A stretch of DNA of 64,000 nucleotides from Alkalicoccus halolimnae (GCF_008014775.2 NZ_CP144914.1:2790001-2854000), one strand, 5' to 3'; shown: positions 16,164-25,499, numbered from the stretch's first letter. Program-made: numbers and translations. Notes: a model not told the origin generated them from the sequence alone.

Positions 16164-16772
16164 ATGCGCGTAGAAGAAGTTATGCAGAAGAATATCATTC
16201 CTATTGATCCATCAGATACAGTCCAAAATGCGATGAAGTTAATGAACGGAAACAGAGTCCGCCACCTCCCGGTTCTTGATCCTCAGACAAGTGAACTCAT
16301 CGGGATTGTTTCCAATCGAGACCTCCGGGAACTGGATAATGACAAAACCATTCAGAGTGTAATGATAGATAATGTACATACCGCCTTCCCAGGAGATTTT
16401 GTAGAGGAAGCTGCCTACATGATGCTTGAAAACCGGATACACTGCCTGCCGGTTGTTTCTAATACTGAAAAAGTTATCGGCATTCTGACTGACACGGATC
16501 TGCTGCAGACTCTCGTCCGTTTAACTGGGTCAGACCGGCCTTCCTCCAGAGTCGAGGTCGAGGTGCCGGATGAAAGCGGTCAGCTTGCTGCTGTCACTGC
16601 CACTGCAAAGCAGTATTCACTTAATATTCAAAGCATTTTTGTTATTCCTTCCGCACAGAATCGCATGCGCATCGTTATGCGTATCCAGACGATGAATCCG
16701 CAGGCCTTCGTAAAGGCTCTCAAACACCAAGGCTATGACATAATCTGGCCGGAAGAACCGGAGATGAAATAA
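16164..16772 (+). CDS. acuB: AcuB, CBS-pair plus ACT domain protein
   Basis: A 202-residue protein with two CBS motifs (about residues 1-58, VEEVMQKNIIPIDPSDTVQNA, and 65-125, HCLPVVSNTEKVIGILTDTDLL) followed by an ACT-like domain (about 135-200, RVEVEVPDESGQLAAVT). CBS pairs usually sense adenine nucleotides or SAM, and ACT domains sense small ligands. The exact role of AcuB in acetoin/acetate use is not settled. ATG at 16164 is preceded by GAGGTG. The TAA stop overlaps the acuC ATG by one base (TAATG), so the two are translationally coupled. Confidence 0.94.
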   Translation: MRVEEVMQKNIIPIDPSDTVQNAMKLMNGNRVRHLPVLDPQTSELIGIVSNRDLRELDNDKTIQSVMIDNVHTAFPGDFVEEAAYMMLENRIHCLPVVSNTEKVIGILTDTDLLQTLVRLTGSDRPSSRVEVEVPDESGQLAAVTATAKQYSLNIQSIFVIPSAQNRMRIVMRIQTMNPQAFVKALKHQGYDIIWPEEPEMK

Positions 16773-17920
16773 TGAAGGAAGAAGCTGCATTTATATTTTC
16801 AAAAGAACAGCTCGGCTATAAGTTCAATGAAGACCACCCTTTCAACCAGCGCCGCCTTTCTATGACTAATGACTTACTTTATAAATGCGGAGGATTGCGC
16901 GAAGAAGACATTATTCCAGCGCGAATGGCCACAGTCGACGAACTGCTGCTTGTTCATGATGAAGATTTCGTTTCAGCCGTCATAAGCGCCACAGACGGCC
17001 AGCAGAAATCGTCTTTCCGTACAAAGTATGGGATTGGGACGGAAGACACACCTGTCTTTCCAATGATGCATGATGCAGCTTCATGGCTCGTAGGCGGAAC
17101 ACTTCAAGCTGCCGACATGGTATTTCAGCATGGCTACAGTCATGCACTGAATCTTGGCGGAGGCCTCCATCACGGATTCAGAGGCAAAGCTTCAGGATTT
17201 TGCATCTATAATGACAGTTCCATTGCTATTGAGTATATACGCCGTAAATACGATGCGAGAGTATTATATGTGGATACCGATGCCCACCATGGAGACGGTG
17301 TACAATGGGCATTTTATGATGACCCTGATGTGTGTACCCTTTCCTTTCATGAAAGCGGACGGTTTCTTTTCCCAGGAACCGGACATGTTTCAGAACGGGG
17401 ACATGGGGAAGGATATGGTACTGCTTTCAATATCCCATTCGAAGCATTTTCAGAAGATGATACAATGCTTGAATCATATGAAAAAGTAATGAGAAAAGTC
17501 GTGGAAACATTCAAACCGGATGTGATTCTTACACAGAATGGTGCGGATTCTCATTATTACGACCCTCTGACACATCTATGCGGCACGCTTCATTTTTTTC
17601 ACGAGGTGCCCAGAATTGCTCACCAATTAGCACACGAATATTGTAATGGCCGATGGATTGCGGTCGGCGGCGGCGGATATGACATCTGGAGAGTCGTACC
17701 TCGTGCCTGGGCAAGCCTATGGCTTGAAATGAGCGGCCAGACACACCTTCGGGATTATCCTATTCCGAAAGATTGGCTCTCTAAATGGCAGGAAGAAGCT
17801 CCAGTGAAGCTCCCCCCGGATTGGAACGACCCAAAAGGACTGTACCCGCAGATCCCGCGGAAACAGGAAATTGATCAGAAGAACGCCCGTACCGTTAAAC
17901 AGGCACTGAAATTTTTATAA
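16772..17920 (+). CDS. acuC: AcuC, histone-deacetylase-family protein deacetylase
   Basis: Zinc-dependent deacetylase that reverses AcuA acetylation of acetyl-CoA synthetase in B. subtilis. The 382 residues show the class I/II HDAC core: H133-H134 (LGGGLHHGF), the zinc ligands in VDTDAHHGDGVQW (D170, H172) and the third ligand region GADSHYYDPL, plus GGGGYDIW for the catalytic tyrosine loop. The start overlaps the acuB stop. Last gene of the operon, terminated at 18178-18219. With no acsA beside it, the substrate synthetase must be encoded elsewhere or replaced by another acyl-CoA ligase. Confidence 0.96.
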   Translation: MKEEAAFIFSKEQLGYKFNEDHPFNQRRLSMTNDLLYKCGGLREEDIIPARMATVDELLLVHDEDFVSAVISATDGQQKSSFRTKYGIGTEDTPVFPMMHDAASWLVGGTLQAADMVFQHGYSHALNLGGGLHHGFRGKASGFCIYNDSSIAIEYIRRKYDARVLYVDTDAHHGDGVQWAFYDDPDVCTLSFHESGRFLFPGTGHVSERGHGEGYGTAFNIPFEAFSEDDTMLESYEKVMRKVVETFKPDVILTQNGADSHYYDPLTHLCGTLHFFHEVPRIAHQLAHEYCNGRWIAVGGGGYDIWRVVPRAWASLWLEMSGQTHLRDYPIPKDWLSKWQEEAPVKLPPDWNDPKGLYPQIPRKQEIDQKNARTVKQALKFL

Positions 17921-17930
17921 AGGCTTTTTT

Positions 17931-18019
17931 CATCAGCTGAGGCCGGCCCGCCCGGAAAGCGTCCCCGTGGAAACGAAAGCGGACATTCATCGCTTAGCTG
18001 CTTTATCTTCAAGGCATCC
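17931..18019 (-). repeat. Family A dispersed repeat, partial copy A5
   Basis: CAGCTGAGGCCGGCCCG, GGAAAGCGTCCCCGTGGAAA, then CTTTATCTTCAAGGCATCC match the 3' third of family A in inverted orientation. It begins only 11 bp after the acuC stop, ahead of the operon's terminator, so it is transcribed. Confidence 0.85.
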
Positions 18020-18177
18020 TTCCATTAGCAGACAACTTGTATTTTCTGCAGATTTCTTTATCAGCTTCCCTATCCTTCTGGCTGCGATGACCGAAGGAAG
18101 TTTTCCGCTCCCGGCTGGAAGTGACAGCAGCGTCAGGCTCCAAATAAAAAAATCTCAGCTTTATTCAGAAAAAAACA

Positions 18178-18219
18178 CAAAAAGACTGTCTCTTTGGAAA
18201 TTTAGAGACAGTCTTTTTG
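18178..18219 (+). terminator. Intrinsic terminator of acuABC
   Basis: A perfect stem, CAAAAAGACTGTCTCT / AGAGACAGTCTTTTTG, with a 10-nt loop. The T-rich flanks would also allow function on the minus strand for mtnN. Confidence 0.92.
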
Positions 18220-18358
18220 TAAACTATATAAATTGAACAAATCAATGAGAAATGTTGTTTTTATCCCGGCATGTAAGAATATAAGCTCTTTCGGATCACA
18301 GACGACAGTGCAAATAGTTTGAAACAATTCTTTTTATTTCCGGGAATCTCTCGTCCGA

Positions 18359-19075
18359 CTATTTATATTCCGCACTCTCTACGTATTTCTTTAGCGATGA
18401 CGTTACGATAGCTGCTGATCGTTCTGCGGTCTCGTAGAGCCACTTTTGAAAAGAAACTGGTGCTTCTCCATTAGCTTTGTCGGAAATAGAACGGATAATA
18501 ACAAATGGCACGTCATGCATCCATGCTATTTGGGCTACGGCGGCACCTTCCATTTCTACACAGTCGGCTCCAAATAAAGAGCGCAGTTTTTCAACTTCCG
18601 TCTTATCAGCGATGAACTGTTCCCCGCTCATTATTTTACCCTCAAACACGTTGATTCCTTCCAATTCCTCAGCAGCTTCTTTAACAATCGCCCTCCACTT
18701 TTCGTCCGCAAAGAAAAGAGAAGGACCGTTAAACATAGGAATGATACCTTTGGAAAAGCCGAGCGGGCTGGCATCAATATCATGATGCTGACAAACGTCG
18801 CTGATAACAACGTCACCAACTTCATAATCCGGATTCGCTGCTCCGGCAACACCTGTAAACAAGATAGCATCTACATTAAAATAATCAATTACTTTTTGAG
18901 CTGCTGCTGCTGCGTTGACCTTTCCCACTCCTGCTTTTGTCAGTACTATTTCACACGATCCAAAATTACCTGTAAAATAATGATTTTTAGCCAGTACATA
19001 TTTTTCTTCGATCGTAAAAAGATGAGTAAAGTGAGCGATTTCTTCTTCCATAGCTCCAATAATTCCAACTTTCAT
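18359..19075 (-). CDS. mtnN: 5'-methylthioadenosine/S-adenosylhomocysteine nucleosidase
   Basis: Cleaves adenine from MTA, SAH and 5'-deoxyadenosine in methionine salvage and SAM by-product removal. The 238-residue product has the family hallmarks GIIGAMEEEI at the N-terminus, FTGVAG, the EMEGAAVAQIAW substrate-binding segment and SDKANGEAP with the catalytic aspartate. ATG at 19075 gives the canonical KVGIIGAMEEE start, with AAGGAG upstream; the 13-codon upstream extension is rejected. It follows ccpA with a terminator between them. In B. subtilis the ccpA flank carries motPS instead. Confidence 0.96.
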   Translation of the reverse strand: MKVGIIGAMEEEIAHFTHLFTIEEKYVLAKNHYFTGNFGSCEIVLTKAGVGKVNAAAAAQKVIDYFNVDAILFTGVAGAANPDYEVGDVVISDVCQHHDIDASPLGFSKGIIPMFNGPSLFFADEKWRAIVKEAAEELEGINVFEGKIMSGEQFIADKTEVEKLRSLFGADCVEMEGAAVAQIAWMHDVPFVIIRSISDKANGEAPVSFQKWLYETAERSAAIVTSSLKKYVESAEYK

Positions 19076-19112
19076 CCTGTCAGCTCCTTCCTCATTGAAC
19101 TGTTTTTGATAC

Positions 19113-19158
19113 AAAAAAAGCTGTCCTCACCGCATAAGCGGGAGGGCAGTTTTTTTTC
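19113..19158 (-). terminator. Intrinsic terminator of ccpA
   Basis: CTGTCCTC pairs with GAGGGCAG (one G-U pair) within flanking A and T runs, giving a stem with a U tract on the minus strand, just upstream of mtnN. Confidence 0.85.
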
Positions 19159-19186
19159 ATTCGTTTACTACTCCGCAGAATTCAGT

Positions 19187-20200
19187 CTATTCTTCCTCCC
19201 CGAAAGAAGTCGACTGTCTGTATTCCATTCTATGAGGGAGAACTACAGCATTTTCCTCCACTTGTTCTTTATTCATAAGTTTTGTCAGCAGACGCATGGA
19301 TACTGCACCGATATCGTACATTGGCTGAACAACCGTGGAGAGCGTTGGACGCACCATCATCGCCAGGCGGGTATTATCAAATCCGATGATTTCAAAATCA
19401 TCCGGAATTTTGAACCCTGCATCCTGAGCTCCATGAATAAGGCCAAGGGCCATTTCATCAGTTGATGCAAATAATGCCGTTGGTCTGTTTTCAAGTTTTA
19501 AAAACTGCTCCATAGCCTCAAGGCCGGAATCATGTGTATAATCTCCGATAACGACCAGATTGTCATCCAGTTCGATGTCCGCTTCCTGCAGAGCCCGCTT
19601 ATAGCCGGCAAACTTCTGATAGCCGTTAATAGGGTCTTCAAGCGTTCCGCTCAGCATCCCTATCCGTGTATGACCCTGACGGATAATGGCGGAAACGGCG
19701 TCGAAGGCAGCCTGATTATAATCGATATTAACAGATGGGAATTCTTTTTTCTCATCGATCGTAGCGGAAAGCACGATAGGTACCGGGGATTTTTTAAATG
19801 TTTCCTCATGTTCCTTCGTAATTTCTCCACCCATGAATACGATTCCGTCGACCTGCTTTTCCAGAAGCGTATTAATTAAGTGAATCTCTTTTTCTTTGTT
19901 TTGATCAGAATTGCTTAAAATAATATTATATTTATACATTGTAGCTATATCTTCAATTCCTCTTGCCAATTCCGAAAAGAAAATACTGGAAATATCGGGA
20001 ATGATAACTCCGACAGTTGTTGTTTTTTTACTTGCGAGCCCCCTTGCCACCGCATTAGGACGGTATCCAAGCTCGTCTATCGCTTCTACCACACGTTTTC
20101 GGGTAGTCGGTTTCACGTTTGGATTACCGTTCACCACGCGGGACACAGTGGCCATTGATACACCGGCTTCCCGGGCTACATCATAAATTGTTACGTTCAT
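19187..20200 (-). CDS. ccpA: Catabolite control protein A
   Basis: LacI/GalR-family master regulator that binds cre sites with HPr-Ser-P and controls carbon use. The 337-residue product has the N-terminal helix-turn-helix and hinge ([21 protein letters not shown] starts the domain; [10 protein letters not shown] and [15 protein letters not shown] follow), the periplasmic-binding-protein-like core ([24 protein letters not shown]) and the CcpA-specific C-terminus [23 protein letters not shown]. It matches B. subtilis CcpA nearly residue for residue in these blocks. ATG at 20200 follows AAGGAGG. It lies between aroA(G) and mtnN. Confidence 0.98.
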   Translation of the reverse strand: MNVTIYDVAREAGVSMATVSRVVNGNPNVKPTTRKRVVEAIDELGYRPNAVARGLASKKTTTVGVIIPDISSIFFSELARGIEDIATMYKYNIILSNSDQNKEKEIHLINTLLEKQVDGIVFMGGEITKEHEETFKKSPVPIVLSATIDEKKEFPSVNIDYNQAAFDAVSAIIRQGHTRIGMLSGTLEDPINGYQKFAGYKRALQEADIELDDNLVVIGDYTHDSGLEAMEQFLKLENRPTALFASTDEMALGLIHGAQDAGFKIPDDFEIIGFDNTRLAMMVRPTLSTVVQPMYDIGAVSMRLLTKLMNKEQVEENAVVLPHRMEYRQSTSFGEEE

Positions 20201-20262
20201 TTATTCTTTCCTCCTTACACTCTATCCAATGAATGGTTTTCATGTTTTCATAATCTCTTTTC

Positions 20263-20291
20263 ATCATACGACACTTTTCCCTGCCACGCAA
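20263..20291 (-). promoter_or_regulatory. Sigma-A-type promoter of ccpA
   Basis: On the minus strand TTGCGT (20286-20291), a 17-bp spacer and TATGAT (20263-20268) lie about 65 bp before the ccpA start. The rest of the 20201-20483 gap shows no gene. Confidence 0.6.
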
Positions 20292-20483
20292 ACGATTTCC
20301 GGATGAAAAAGCCCGTGAGAGCCGCTTCTTTCATATTTTTTTATTCTGTTTCAACAAATATTCAGCTTGTAATAAAAGCTCTTCAGTCTAGAGGGAATTT
20401 ATGCTTTTCATAATGGCTTTTCACTCTTCTGAATAAATTGTCGCGCTCCCTGGTGATGGTTTTCTATGAAAGTCGAAAACAAT

Positions 20484-20520
20484 AAAATGTCTTCATGACG
20501 AATTGTCATGAAGACATTTT
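20484..20520 (-). terminator. Intrinsic terminator of aroA(G)
   Basis: A perfect 16-bp stem, AAAATGTCTTCATGAC / GTCATGAAGACATTTT, with a 5-nt loop. It lies about 70 bp past the gene. Confidence 0.92.
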
Positions 20521-20589
20521 AAACACTGTTGTTCTACTCTGCTTCCGGTTCTCCAAAGCGAAATCGTTCCGGAGATTTTCCTGTTCAAA

Positions 20590-21684
20590 TTACTTGGCAG
20601 TAACCTGTCCTCTTTTGTAGAGTCCGGATTCTGTCAGCTTTGTCAGGAATTCTTCAAATTGTGGAATGTCCATCTGCTGTGCGGAATCAGACAGCGCTAC
20701 CGCTGGATCAGGGTGAACTTCCGTCATGACCCCGTCTGCTCCAACAGCAAGTGCTGCTTTAGCTGTAGGAAGAAGCAGATCCCGTCGTCCAGTGGAATGC
20801 GTCACGTCTACTAATACCGGCAGGTGCGTTTCCTGTTTAAGGATAGGTACCGCAGAAATGTCCAATGTGTTGCGTGTTGCAGTTTCATATGTGCGGATGC
20901 CACGCTCACAAAGAATGATCTGACCGTTCCCCTGTGAATTAATGTACTCAGCGGCATTTATCAATTCTTTGATTGTTGCCGACAATCCACGCTTCAACAG
21001 AATTGGTTTATTTGTTTTACCTGCTGCTTTGAGCAGTTCAAAGTTCTGCATGTTTCTGGCACCGATCTGGATAACATCGAGGTATTCCTCTGCTTTTTCC
21101 ATATCATGAGGCGTTACAATTTCACTGATGACCGCTAAATCGTGTTTTTCTGATACTTTCTTAAGAATGCGCAGGCCTTCTTCTCCGAGTCCCTGGAAAT
21201 CATATGGAGATGTCCGCGGTTTAAATGCACCGCCCCGCATCAGCTTAATTCCCTGTTTTTTAAGAGCTGCCGCTACTTCATCGACCTGTTCAAAGCTTTC
21301 TACGGAACAAGGACCTGCAATAATCCTCTGCTCTCCGTCTCCTATTTTTTCGCCGCGTACTTCTACGATCGTATCTTCCTGCTTACGTTTACGGGAAACG
21401 AGCAGTGCTTTGCTGTGATCGTCTTCCTGAAGTTCGAGGCTGGCTTTGAAGATTTCTTTAAAAATATGCTGTACTGTAGACGTTTCAAACGGTCCTTCGT
21501 TTTTAGCAGCAATAGCATCAAGCATTTTGCGCTCTCTTACTGGATCGAACCTGTTGAGTCCCTGGGAAGCTTTTACCCGCCCAACTTCCTGAGCCAGTTC
21601 CGCCCTTTTAGAAATGAGGTCTATCAGTTGATCATTTACCTCATCCAGCTGTTTTCTCAGTTCTTCCAGTTGTTCGTTACTCAT
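20590..21684 (-). CDS. aroA: Bifunctional chorismate mutase / 3-deoxy-7-phosphoheptulonate synthase
   Basis: First enzyme of the shikimate pathway, fused to an N-terminal AroQ-type chorismate mutase that also acts as the feedback sensor for chorismate/prephenate in Bacillus. The 364 residues comprise the mutase helices (1-90; [23 protein letters not shown], catalytic R and K in [10 protein letters not shown]) and the type I-beta DAHP synthase barrel (about 105-360; [47 protein letters not shown]). ATG at 21684 follows GAGGAG at 9 nt. The name aroA is the B. subtilis usage (aroG elsewhere). Monocistronic by its own promoter and terminator. Confidence 0.97.
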   Translation of the reverse strand: MSNEQLEELRKQLDEVNDQLIDLISKRAELAQEVGRVKASQGLNRFDPVRERKMLDAIAAKNEGPFETSTVQHIFKEIFKASLELQEDDHSKALLVSRKRKQEDTIVEVRGEKIGDGEQRIIAGPCSVESFEQVDEVAAALKKQGIKLMRGGAFKPRTSPYDFQGLGEEGLRILKKVSEKHDLAVISEIVTPHDMEKAEEYLDVIQIGARNMQNFELLKAAGKTNKPILLKRGLSATIKELINAAEYINSQGNGQIILCERGIRTYETATRNTLDISAVPILKQETHLPVLVDVTHSTGRRDLLLPTAKAALAVGADGVMTEVHPDPAVALSDSAQQMDIPQFEEFLTKLTESGLYKRGQVTAK

Positions 21685-21710
21685 TTATAAAAACTCCTCT
21701 CTATGCTGTG

Positions 21711-21722
21711 AAGCAATTGCTT
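21711..21722. repeat. 12-bp palindrome in the aroA(G) 5' untranslated region
   Basis: AAGCAATTGCTT lies between the promoter and ribosome site, within GAGCAAGCAATTGCTTC. It could be an operator or a small hairpin; no regulator is assigned. Confidence 0.35.
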
Positions 21723-21739
21723 GCTCTCGGTTAATGCCC

Positions 21740-21768
21740 ATTATAAACGATAAGTTCATGCTTGTCAG
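21740..21768 (-). promoter_or_regulatory. Sigma-A promoter of aroA(G)
   Basis: On the minus strand CTGACA (21763-21768), exactly 17 bp, then a perfect TATAAT (21740-21745), about 55 bp upstream of the start codon. Confidence 0.8.
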
Positions 21769-22033
21769 CCCTTTTTCTTTAATTCTTAAACGCTTTTAAG
21801 CATTAAAGCGGTACAATGCTTCTAAAATGCCTGCACTGAAGGGGTTTCGGTCTAAAAACTTTTTTATTAAGGCGCTGGTAAAGTTAAATGTTGAATTTGT
21901 TGATTTAAGATGAGTGTGCCAGCCGCAGAGAATTATACAGATTCTACAGGGTCCGCAACAATCTACGCATCTTTGCGCAGACGTCCCGAAAAACAGCCTT
22001 GGCTTTCAGGTAATAACCTTTCAAACATTTCTC

Positions 22034-22165
22034 TGAATCAATTTCATAAATCGCTGTAAGAAAGGGATTTCCCAACATGGTGAATGATTTCCACTTCAGA
22101 CAGACGCTTTCCGCGGGGCTCGTCTTCAACTAATTTTTCCAGTGCTTTACACTCGAAGAATGGAT
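22034..22165 (-). repeat. Family B dispersed repeat, copy B1
   Basis: About 130 bp (AATCAATTTCATAAATCGCT, ATGGTGAATGATTTCC, GACGCTTTCCGCGGGGCTCG, TCTTCAACTAATTTTTCC) that recurs inverted as B2 at 57215-57342 with few changes. It lies in the 1.2 kb gene-free gap 21769-22926, which also holds copy A2. I see no gene in that gap. Confidence 0.88.
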
Positions 22166-22466
22166 TTTCAGACTTCGCTTTATCCCGCCGGAACCACCGT
22201 CTGCCGTTTCAATCAACCTATTTTATATACGAATATTCCGATTATAAATTGATAAAATGTTCGTTAAAATAACTTGAAAAGTATATTTTGAAATTGATTC
22301 CTCTATAAACAGCAGACCCTTTTTTTATCCTTCACAAAGAGCGACTCGAAAATTGGCAGAATTTCTATAATGACCTCACTCTTAAATATCGCAGGTTTCA
22401 ATCCTGTTTGTCCAACGATTAAGCTTACAAATGATTATTCGCTGCACTTTTCTGTTTTTCTTTACA

Positions 22467-22791
22467 GCTACCTTGAAAATAATGTAGATAAGCGTTTAAC
22501 GGACGCTTTCGTTTCCAAGGGGACGCTTTCCGGGCGGGCCGGCCTCAGCTAATCCCTTCCCCCCTGCGGTCGGGAGGGATGGATCTTCAGCTCGTCCTTG
22601 ATCGCCCTGGAGTCGCCCCATGTCCACTACAGCTTACGGCAAAAAGACAGAGCAGGATCTTCCTTCTAATAAAGAGAACCCTTCCTTGAACATCATTGGT
22701 GCCGCCTGTATAGGGGGGAAGTTCCATTCCTTAAGAAGGACATTTTCATGCCTCATGGTGCAAGACTTTTGGATGAGTGTCTCTGTTAAAG
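22467..22791 (+). repeat. Family A dispersed repeat, full-length copy A2
   Basis: Same modules in the same order as A1 (GCTACCTTGAAAATAATG, GGGGACGCTTTCCGGGCGGG, CCGGCCTCAGCTAATCCC, GGATCTTCAGCTCGTCC, TTCATGCCTCATGGTGCA, GAGTGTCTCTGTTAAAG). Same orientation as A1, about 8 kb away. Confidence 0.92.
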
Positions 22792-22926
22792 TCTTGCGCA
22801 GATAAATGTATAAACTCCGCTTCTGCCTGTTGAGAAAGAGATTTCCGGCCGGGCTGCCTCCCGACATAAACGAAAGCGGCTGTTTACAGAAGTTAAAATA
22901 AACTGTAAATTTAAACCTTTAAAGCC

Positions 22927-22972
22927 AAAAAAAGCCGTTAACGAAAATATTAAATTCGTTAACGGCTTTTTA
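22927..22972 (-). terminator. Intrinsic terminator of ytxGHJ
   Basis: A perfect 16-bp stem, AAAAGCCGTTAACGAA / TTCGTTAACGGCTTTT, with a 9-nt loop, starting immediately after the ytxJ stop. Confidence 0.93.
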
Positions 22973-22974
22973 AA

Positions 22975-23301
22975 TTAAAGACTATCTGCTGCCTTATCGA
23001 GATTTTCTTTTGTGATTCTCCAGTGGGAATCGTGCCATTTCACCTGTTTATTATTAATTAAAAATGCCTGGGGAGATTCATGTTTTATATCGAAATGATC
23101 GGCTGCGTCATTTGAACCTTCGCGAAGCTCCTGTACATTCAGATAATAAACGGGGATATTCTCCCTGGATTCGTCAAATGAGTTCGTTTCTCCAAACGCT
23201 TCCGAACTGACCGGGCAGGTGGTGCTGTTTTTAAACAGCAGGTACGGCTTCTCCTGCTGGTAAAGCTTGTGCAGTTCTTCTACACTTTCCAGTTTAATCA
23301 T
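22975..23301 (-). CDS. ytxJ: Bacilliredoxin BrxC / YtxJ
   Basis: Thioredoxin-fold protein of 108 residues, the length of B. subtilis YtxJ. The single active-site cysteine is in STTCPVS (C29), the monothiol TCPxS motif of bacilliredoxin BrxC. This class is linked to bacillithiol-dependent redox reactions, so de-bacillithiolation of proteins is the likely role. ATG at 23301 is chosen: GGAG lies 9 nt upstream and the ORF overlaps the ytxH stop by 8 bp, indicating coupling. An ATG 15 bp further up has no good ribosome site. Last gene of ytxGHJ. Confidence 0.92.
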   Translation of the reverse strand: MIKLESVEELHKLYQQEKPYLLFKNSTTCPVSSEAFGETNSFDESRENIPVYYLNVQELREGSNDAADHFDIKHESPQAFLINNKQVKWHDSHWRITKENLDKAADSL

Positions 23302-23749
23302 TCCTATCCGCTCCATCTGGTCGTTTTCTTTCTCTTTCTTCTACCTCTTTAATAAGCTGTTCCACCGATTTCTGCAGATCTTCCACTTCCTGTCTGACTG
23401 AAACTGCGATTTCCTCCGAAAGACTGTCGAAATCATCGACAAGATAATCAGCAGAGTCTGTCAGTTTCTGCATGTTTTTTCGGAGTGAAAGCGTCAGCCG
23501 GCTTATTTTCTGGCGGAGGGTCACTGTACTTTCTTTCGCACTTTCAGCTACATTTCCGCTTTTTTCTACAGCCTGATTGGTCCACTCACTCGTTTTATCT
23601 TTCACAGAGCGCGTCTGCTCGTTCAGATCGTCACGCAGTTCCCTTCCTGACTTGGGGGTTAATAAGAAAGCTGTCGATGCACCTGCACAGACACCTACGA
23701 GTACACCGATAAAAAAATCTTTGCTGTTGATTCCATTTTCTTCACTCAT
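23294..23749 (-). CDS. ytxH: General stress protein YtxH
   Basis: A 151-residue YtxH-family protein with a Gly/Ala-rich N-terminal membrane segment (about residues 12-32, FFIGVLVGVCAGASTAFLL), the family motif TPKSGRELR immediately after it, and a long amphipathic, probably coiled-coil, cytoplasmic helix. In B. subtilis ytxGHJ is induced in stationary phase and stress under sigma-B and sigma-H; biochemical function unknown. AAGGAGGT precedes ATG at 23749. It overlaps ytxJ and follows ytxG by 18 bp. Confidence 0.92.
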   Translation of the reverse strand: MSEENGINSKDFFIGVLVGVCAGASTAFLLTPKSGRELRDDLNEQTRSVKDKTSEWTNQAVEKSGNVAESAKESTVTLRQKISRLTLSLRKNMQKLTDSADYLVDDFDSLSEEIAVSVRQEVEDLQKSVEQLIKEVEERERKRPDGADRND

Positions 23750-23767
23750 GGCAGATGACCTCCTTAT

Positions 23768-24193
23768 CTATCGCTGTTCTGCTTCTTTTTTAGCTTTCCA
23801 TTTTGACCACATAACAAGAGCTGCGTTACCCCACTGTACCGCTTTTGCAACTGATTCTGACTGCTCGTCTGCTTTACGGGACACAGAGTCGGAAACGCGC
23901 TTTACAGAATGGTTCATATTTTGAAAAGTAACCCCAAGCTCCTGTGCTGCTTCAAATACCGAATTTAATGAATCTGACTTGCTCTGCAGATCATCAGCAA
24001 GGGCATTGGTTTTATGTAGCAGAGAGTTTGACTCCTTCGTGATGCCGTCTACCTGACCCTGAAGATCTTCAACGGTTTTGGAAACACTGTCCATCGTTTT
24101 CTTTAATGCCTGGAGTGTGATTATAATAAAGATCACAAGCAGCAGGACAGCTAAAGCAACGACAGCTGCACTTACATATAAAAGCCATTCCAT
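23768..24193 (-). CDS. ytxG: DUF948-family general stress protein YtxG
   Basis: A 141-residue protein with one N-terminal membrane helix (about 3-30, very Val/Leu-rich) and a following coiled coil with regular polar heptads (KTMDSVSKTVEDLQGQ). This is the DUF948 layout, and it is syntenic with B. subtilis ytxG. First gene of the ytxGHJ stress operon. Start ATG at 24193 follows AAAGGAGG. Biochemical function unknown. A sigma-H-like promoter lies just upstream. Confidence 0.9.
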   Translation of the reverse strand: MEWLLYVSAAVVALAVLLLVIFIIITLQALKKTMDSVSKTVEDLQGQVDGITKESNSLLHKTNALADDLQSKSDSLNSVFEAAQELGVTFQNMNHSVKRVSDSVSRKADEQSESVAKAVQWGNAALVMWSKWKAKKEAEQR

Positions 24194-24246
24194 GTTTAAT
24201 TCCTCCTTTTAATATTAAATTATTAGTGCTTCTTTCATTGAACAGG

Positions 24247-24271
24247 ATTCTGGACATTTTGTCAAAATCCT
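24247..24271 (-). promoter_or_regulatory. Candidate sigma-H promoter of ytxGHJ
   Basis: On the minus strand AGGATTT, then 11 bp, then CCAGAAT, close to the sigma-H pattern AGGAWWW-N11/12-RnnGAAT. B. subtilis ytxGHJ is known to use sigma-H and sigma-B. A TTGACA overlaps the spacer but lacks a good -10 partner. Confidence 0.5.
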
Positions 24272-24357
24272 GCCTTTTTAACTCAATACTGGTATTTTAC
24301 CCTTTACACAGGTAGAATAAAAGCGAATCTGATACATAATAGAAGGAGTGTTGTTTT

Positions 24358-25473
24358 GTGAGGGATCCACGTTTAAATGACCTGGCCGAAAACCTGATTC
24401 GCTACTCGACTGATCTGCAGGCGGGTGAAAAGATTTTAATTGAAAATTTCGGCCTTGAACAGGAGCTTGTAAAAGCCCTGGTTGAAAAAAGCTACGAAGC
24501 AGGAGGTATACCTTTTGTTTCCCTAAAAGATCACGGGATAAACCGTTCATTGCTGATGAGTGCCAATGAGGAACAGCAGAACCTGACAGCTGATTTTGAA
24601 GCTGCTGTGATGAAACAGATGGATGCCTATATCGGTCTGCGGGCCGGTAGCAATATCAGCGAGCTGTCGGACGTACCTGCTGATAAAATGAGTCTGCACC
24701 AGCAGACAGTCGGCACAGTCGTCCACCGTAAAATCCGCGTTCCAAATACGAAATGGGTCGTCCTGCGCTACCCTTCCGCTTCCATGGCGCAGCTGGCAGG
24801 AATGAGTACGGAAGCTTTCGAAAATTTCTATTTCAACGTATGCAATCTGGACTACGCGAATATGGACGAAGCAATGAATGCACTCGTAAAACGGATGAAC
24901 GAAACAGACGAGGTGCGTATTACAGGGGAGAATACCGACTTAACGTTTTCTATAAAAAACATCCCCGCGATCAAGTGCGCTGGTAAATTAAATATTCCTG
25001 ATGGAGAAGTTTATACTGCTCCGGTCAAAGACTCTATTAACGGGATGATTACCTACAATACAGCTTCCCCCTATCAGGGAACGACATTCGAAAATATTTC
25101 TTTCACCTTTAAAGACGGAAAAATTATCTCTGCTTCCTCCAGTGACAATAAAAAAATCAATGAAATTCTTGATACTGATGAAGGGGCACGATTTATTGGT
25201 GAATTTGCAATCGGAGTAAATCCGCACATCCAGCATCCGATGCAGGATATCCTTTTTGATGAAAAAATTGATGGAAGTTTTCATTTCACTCCCGGACAGG
25301 CATATGAAAACGCCTATAATGGGAACGATTCTGCTGTTCACTGGGACATCGTAAATATTCAGCGTCCGGAATACGGGGGAGGCAATATTTATTTTGACGG
25401 TGAACTCATCCGTGAAAACGGCCGTTTTGTTACAGACGACCTTAAAGGATTAAATCCGGAAAACCTCGTTTAA
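24358..25473 (+). CDS. M29-family metallo-aminopeptidase (AmpS-like)
   Basis: Cytosolic leaf of peptide degradation: removes N-terminal residues using a two-metal site. The 371-residue product shows the M29 C-terminal metal-ligand blocks in order: E in RFIGEFAIGVN, E and H in DEKIDGSFHFTPGQAY, and HWD in SAVHWDIVN. It is somewhat shorter than B. subtilis AmpS (about 410). GTG at 24358 is supported by AAGGAG 9 nt upstream. It is convergent with murC and divergent from ytxG. The peptide specificity cannot be read from the sequence. Confidence 0.92.
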   Translation: MRDPRLNDLAENLIRYSTDLQAGEKILIENFGLEQELVKALVEKSYEAGGIPFVSLKDHGINRSLLMSANEEQQNLTADFEAAVMKQMDAYIGLRAGSNISELSDVPADKMSLHQQTVGTVVHRKIRVPNTKWVVLRYPSASMAQLAGMSTEAFENFYFNVCNLDYANMDEAMNALVKRMNETDEVRITGENTDLTFSIKNIPAIKCAGKLNIPDGEVYTAPVKDSINGMITYNTASPYQGTTFENISFTFKDGKIISASSSDNKKINEILDTDEGARFIGEFAIGVNPHIQHPMQDILFDEKIDGSFHFTPGQAYENAYNGNDSAVHWDIVNIQRPEYGGGNIYFDGELIRENGRFVTDDLKGLNPENLV

Positions 25474-25499
25474 GAACCTTCATAATGATTTCGAAACTT

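Noticed and set aside
21944..22129. 61-codon ORF in repeat B1 and its counterpart in B2
   Set aside because: The frame is shared with B2 but no ribosome site precedes either copy, and the sequence is better explained as a dispersed repeat.
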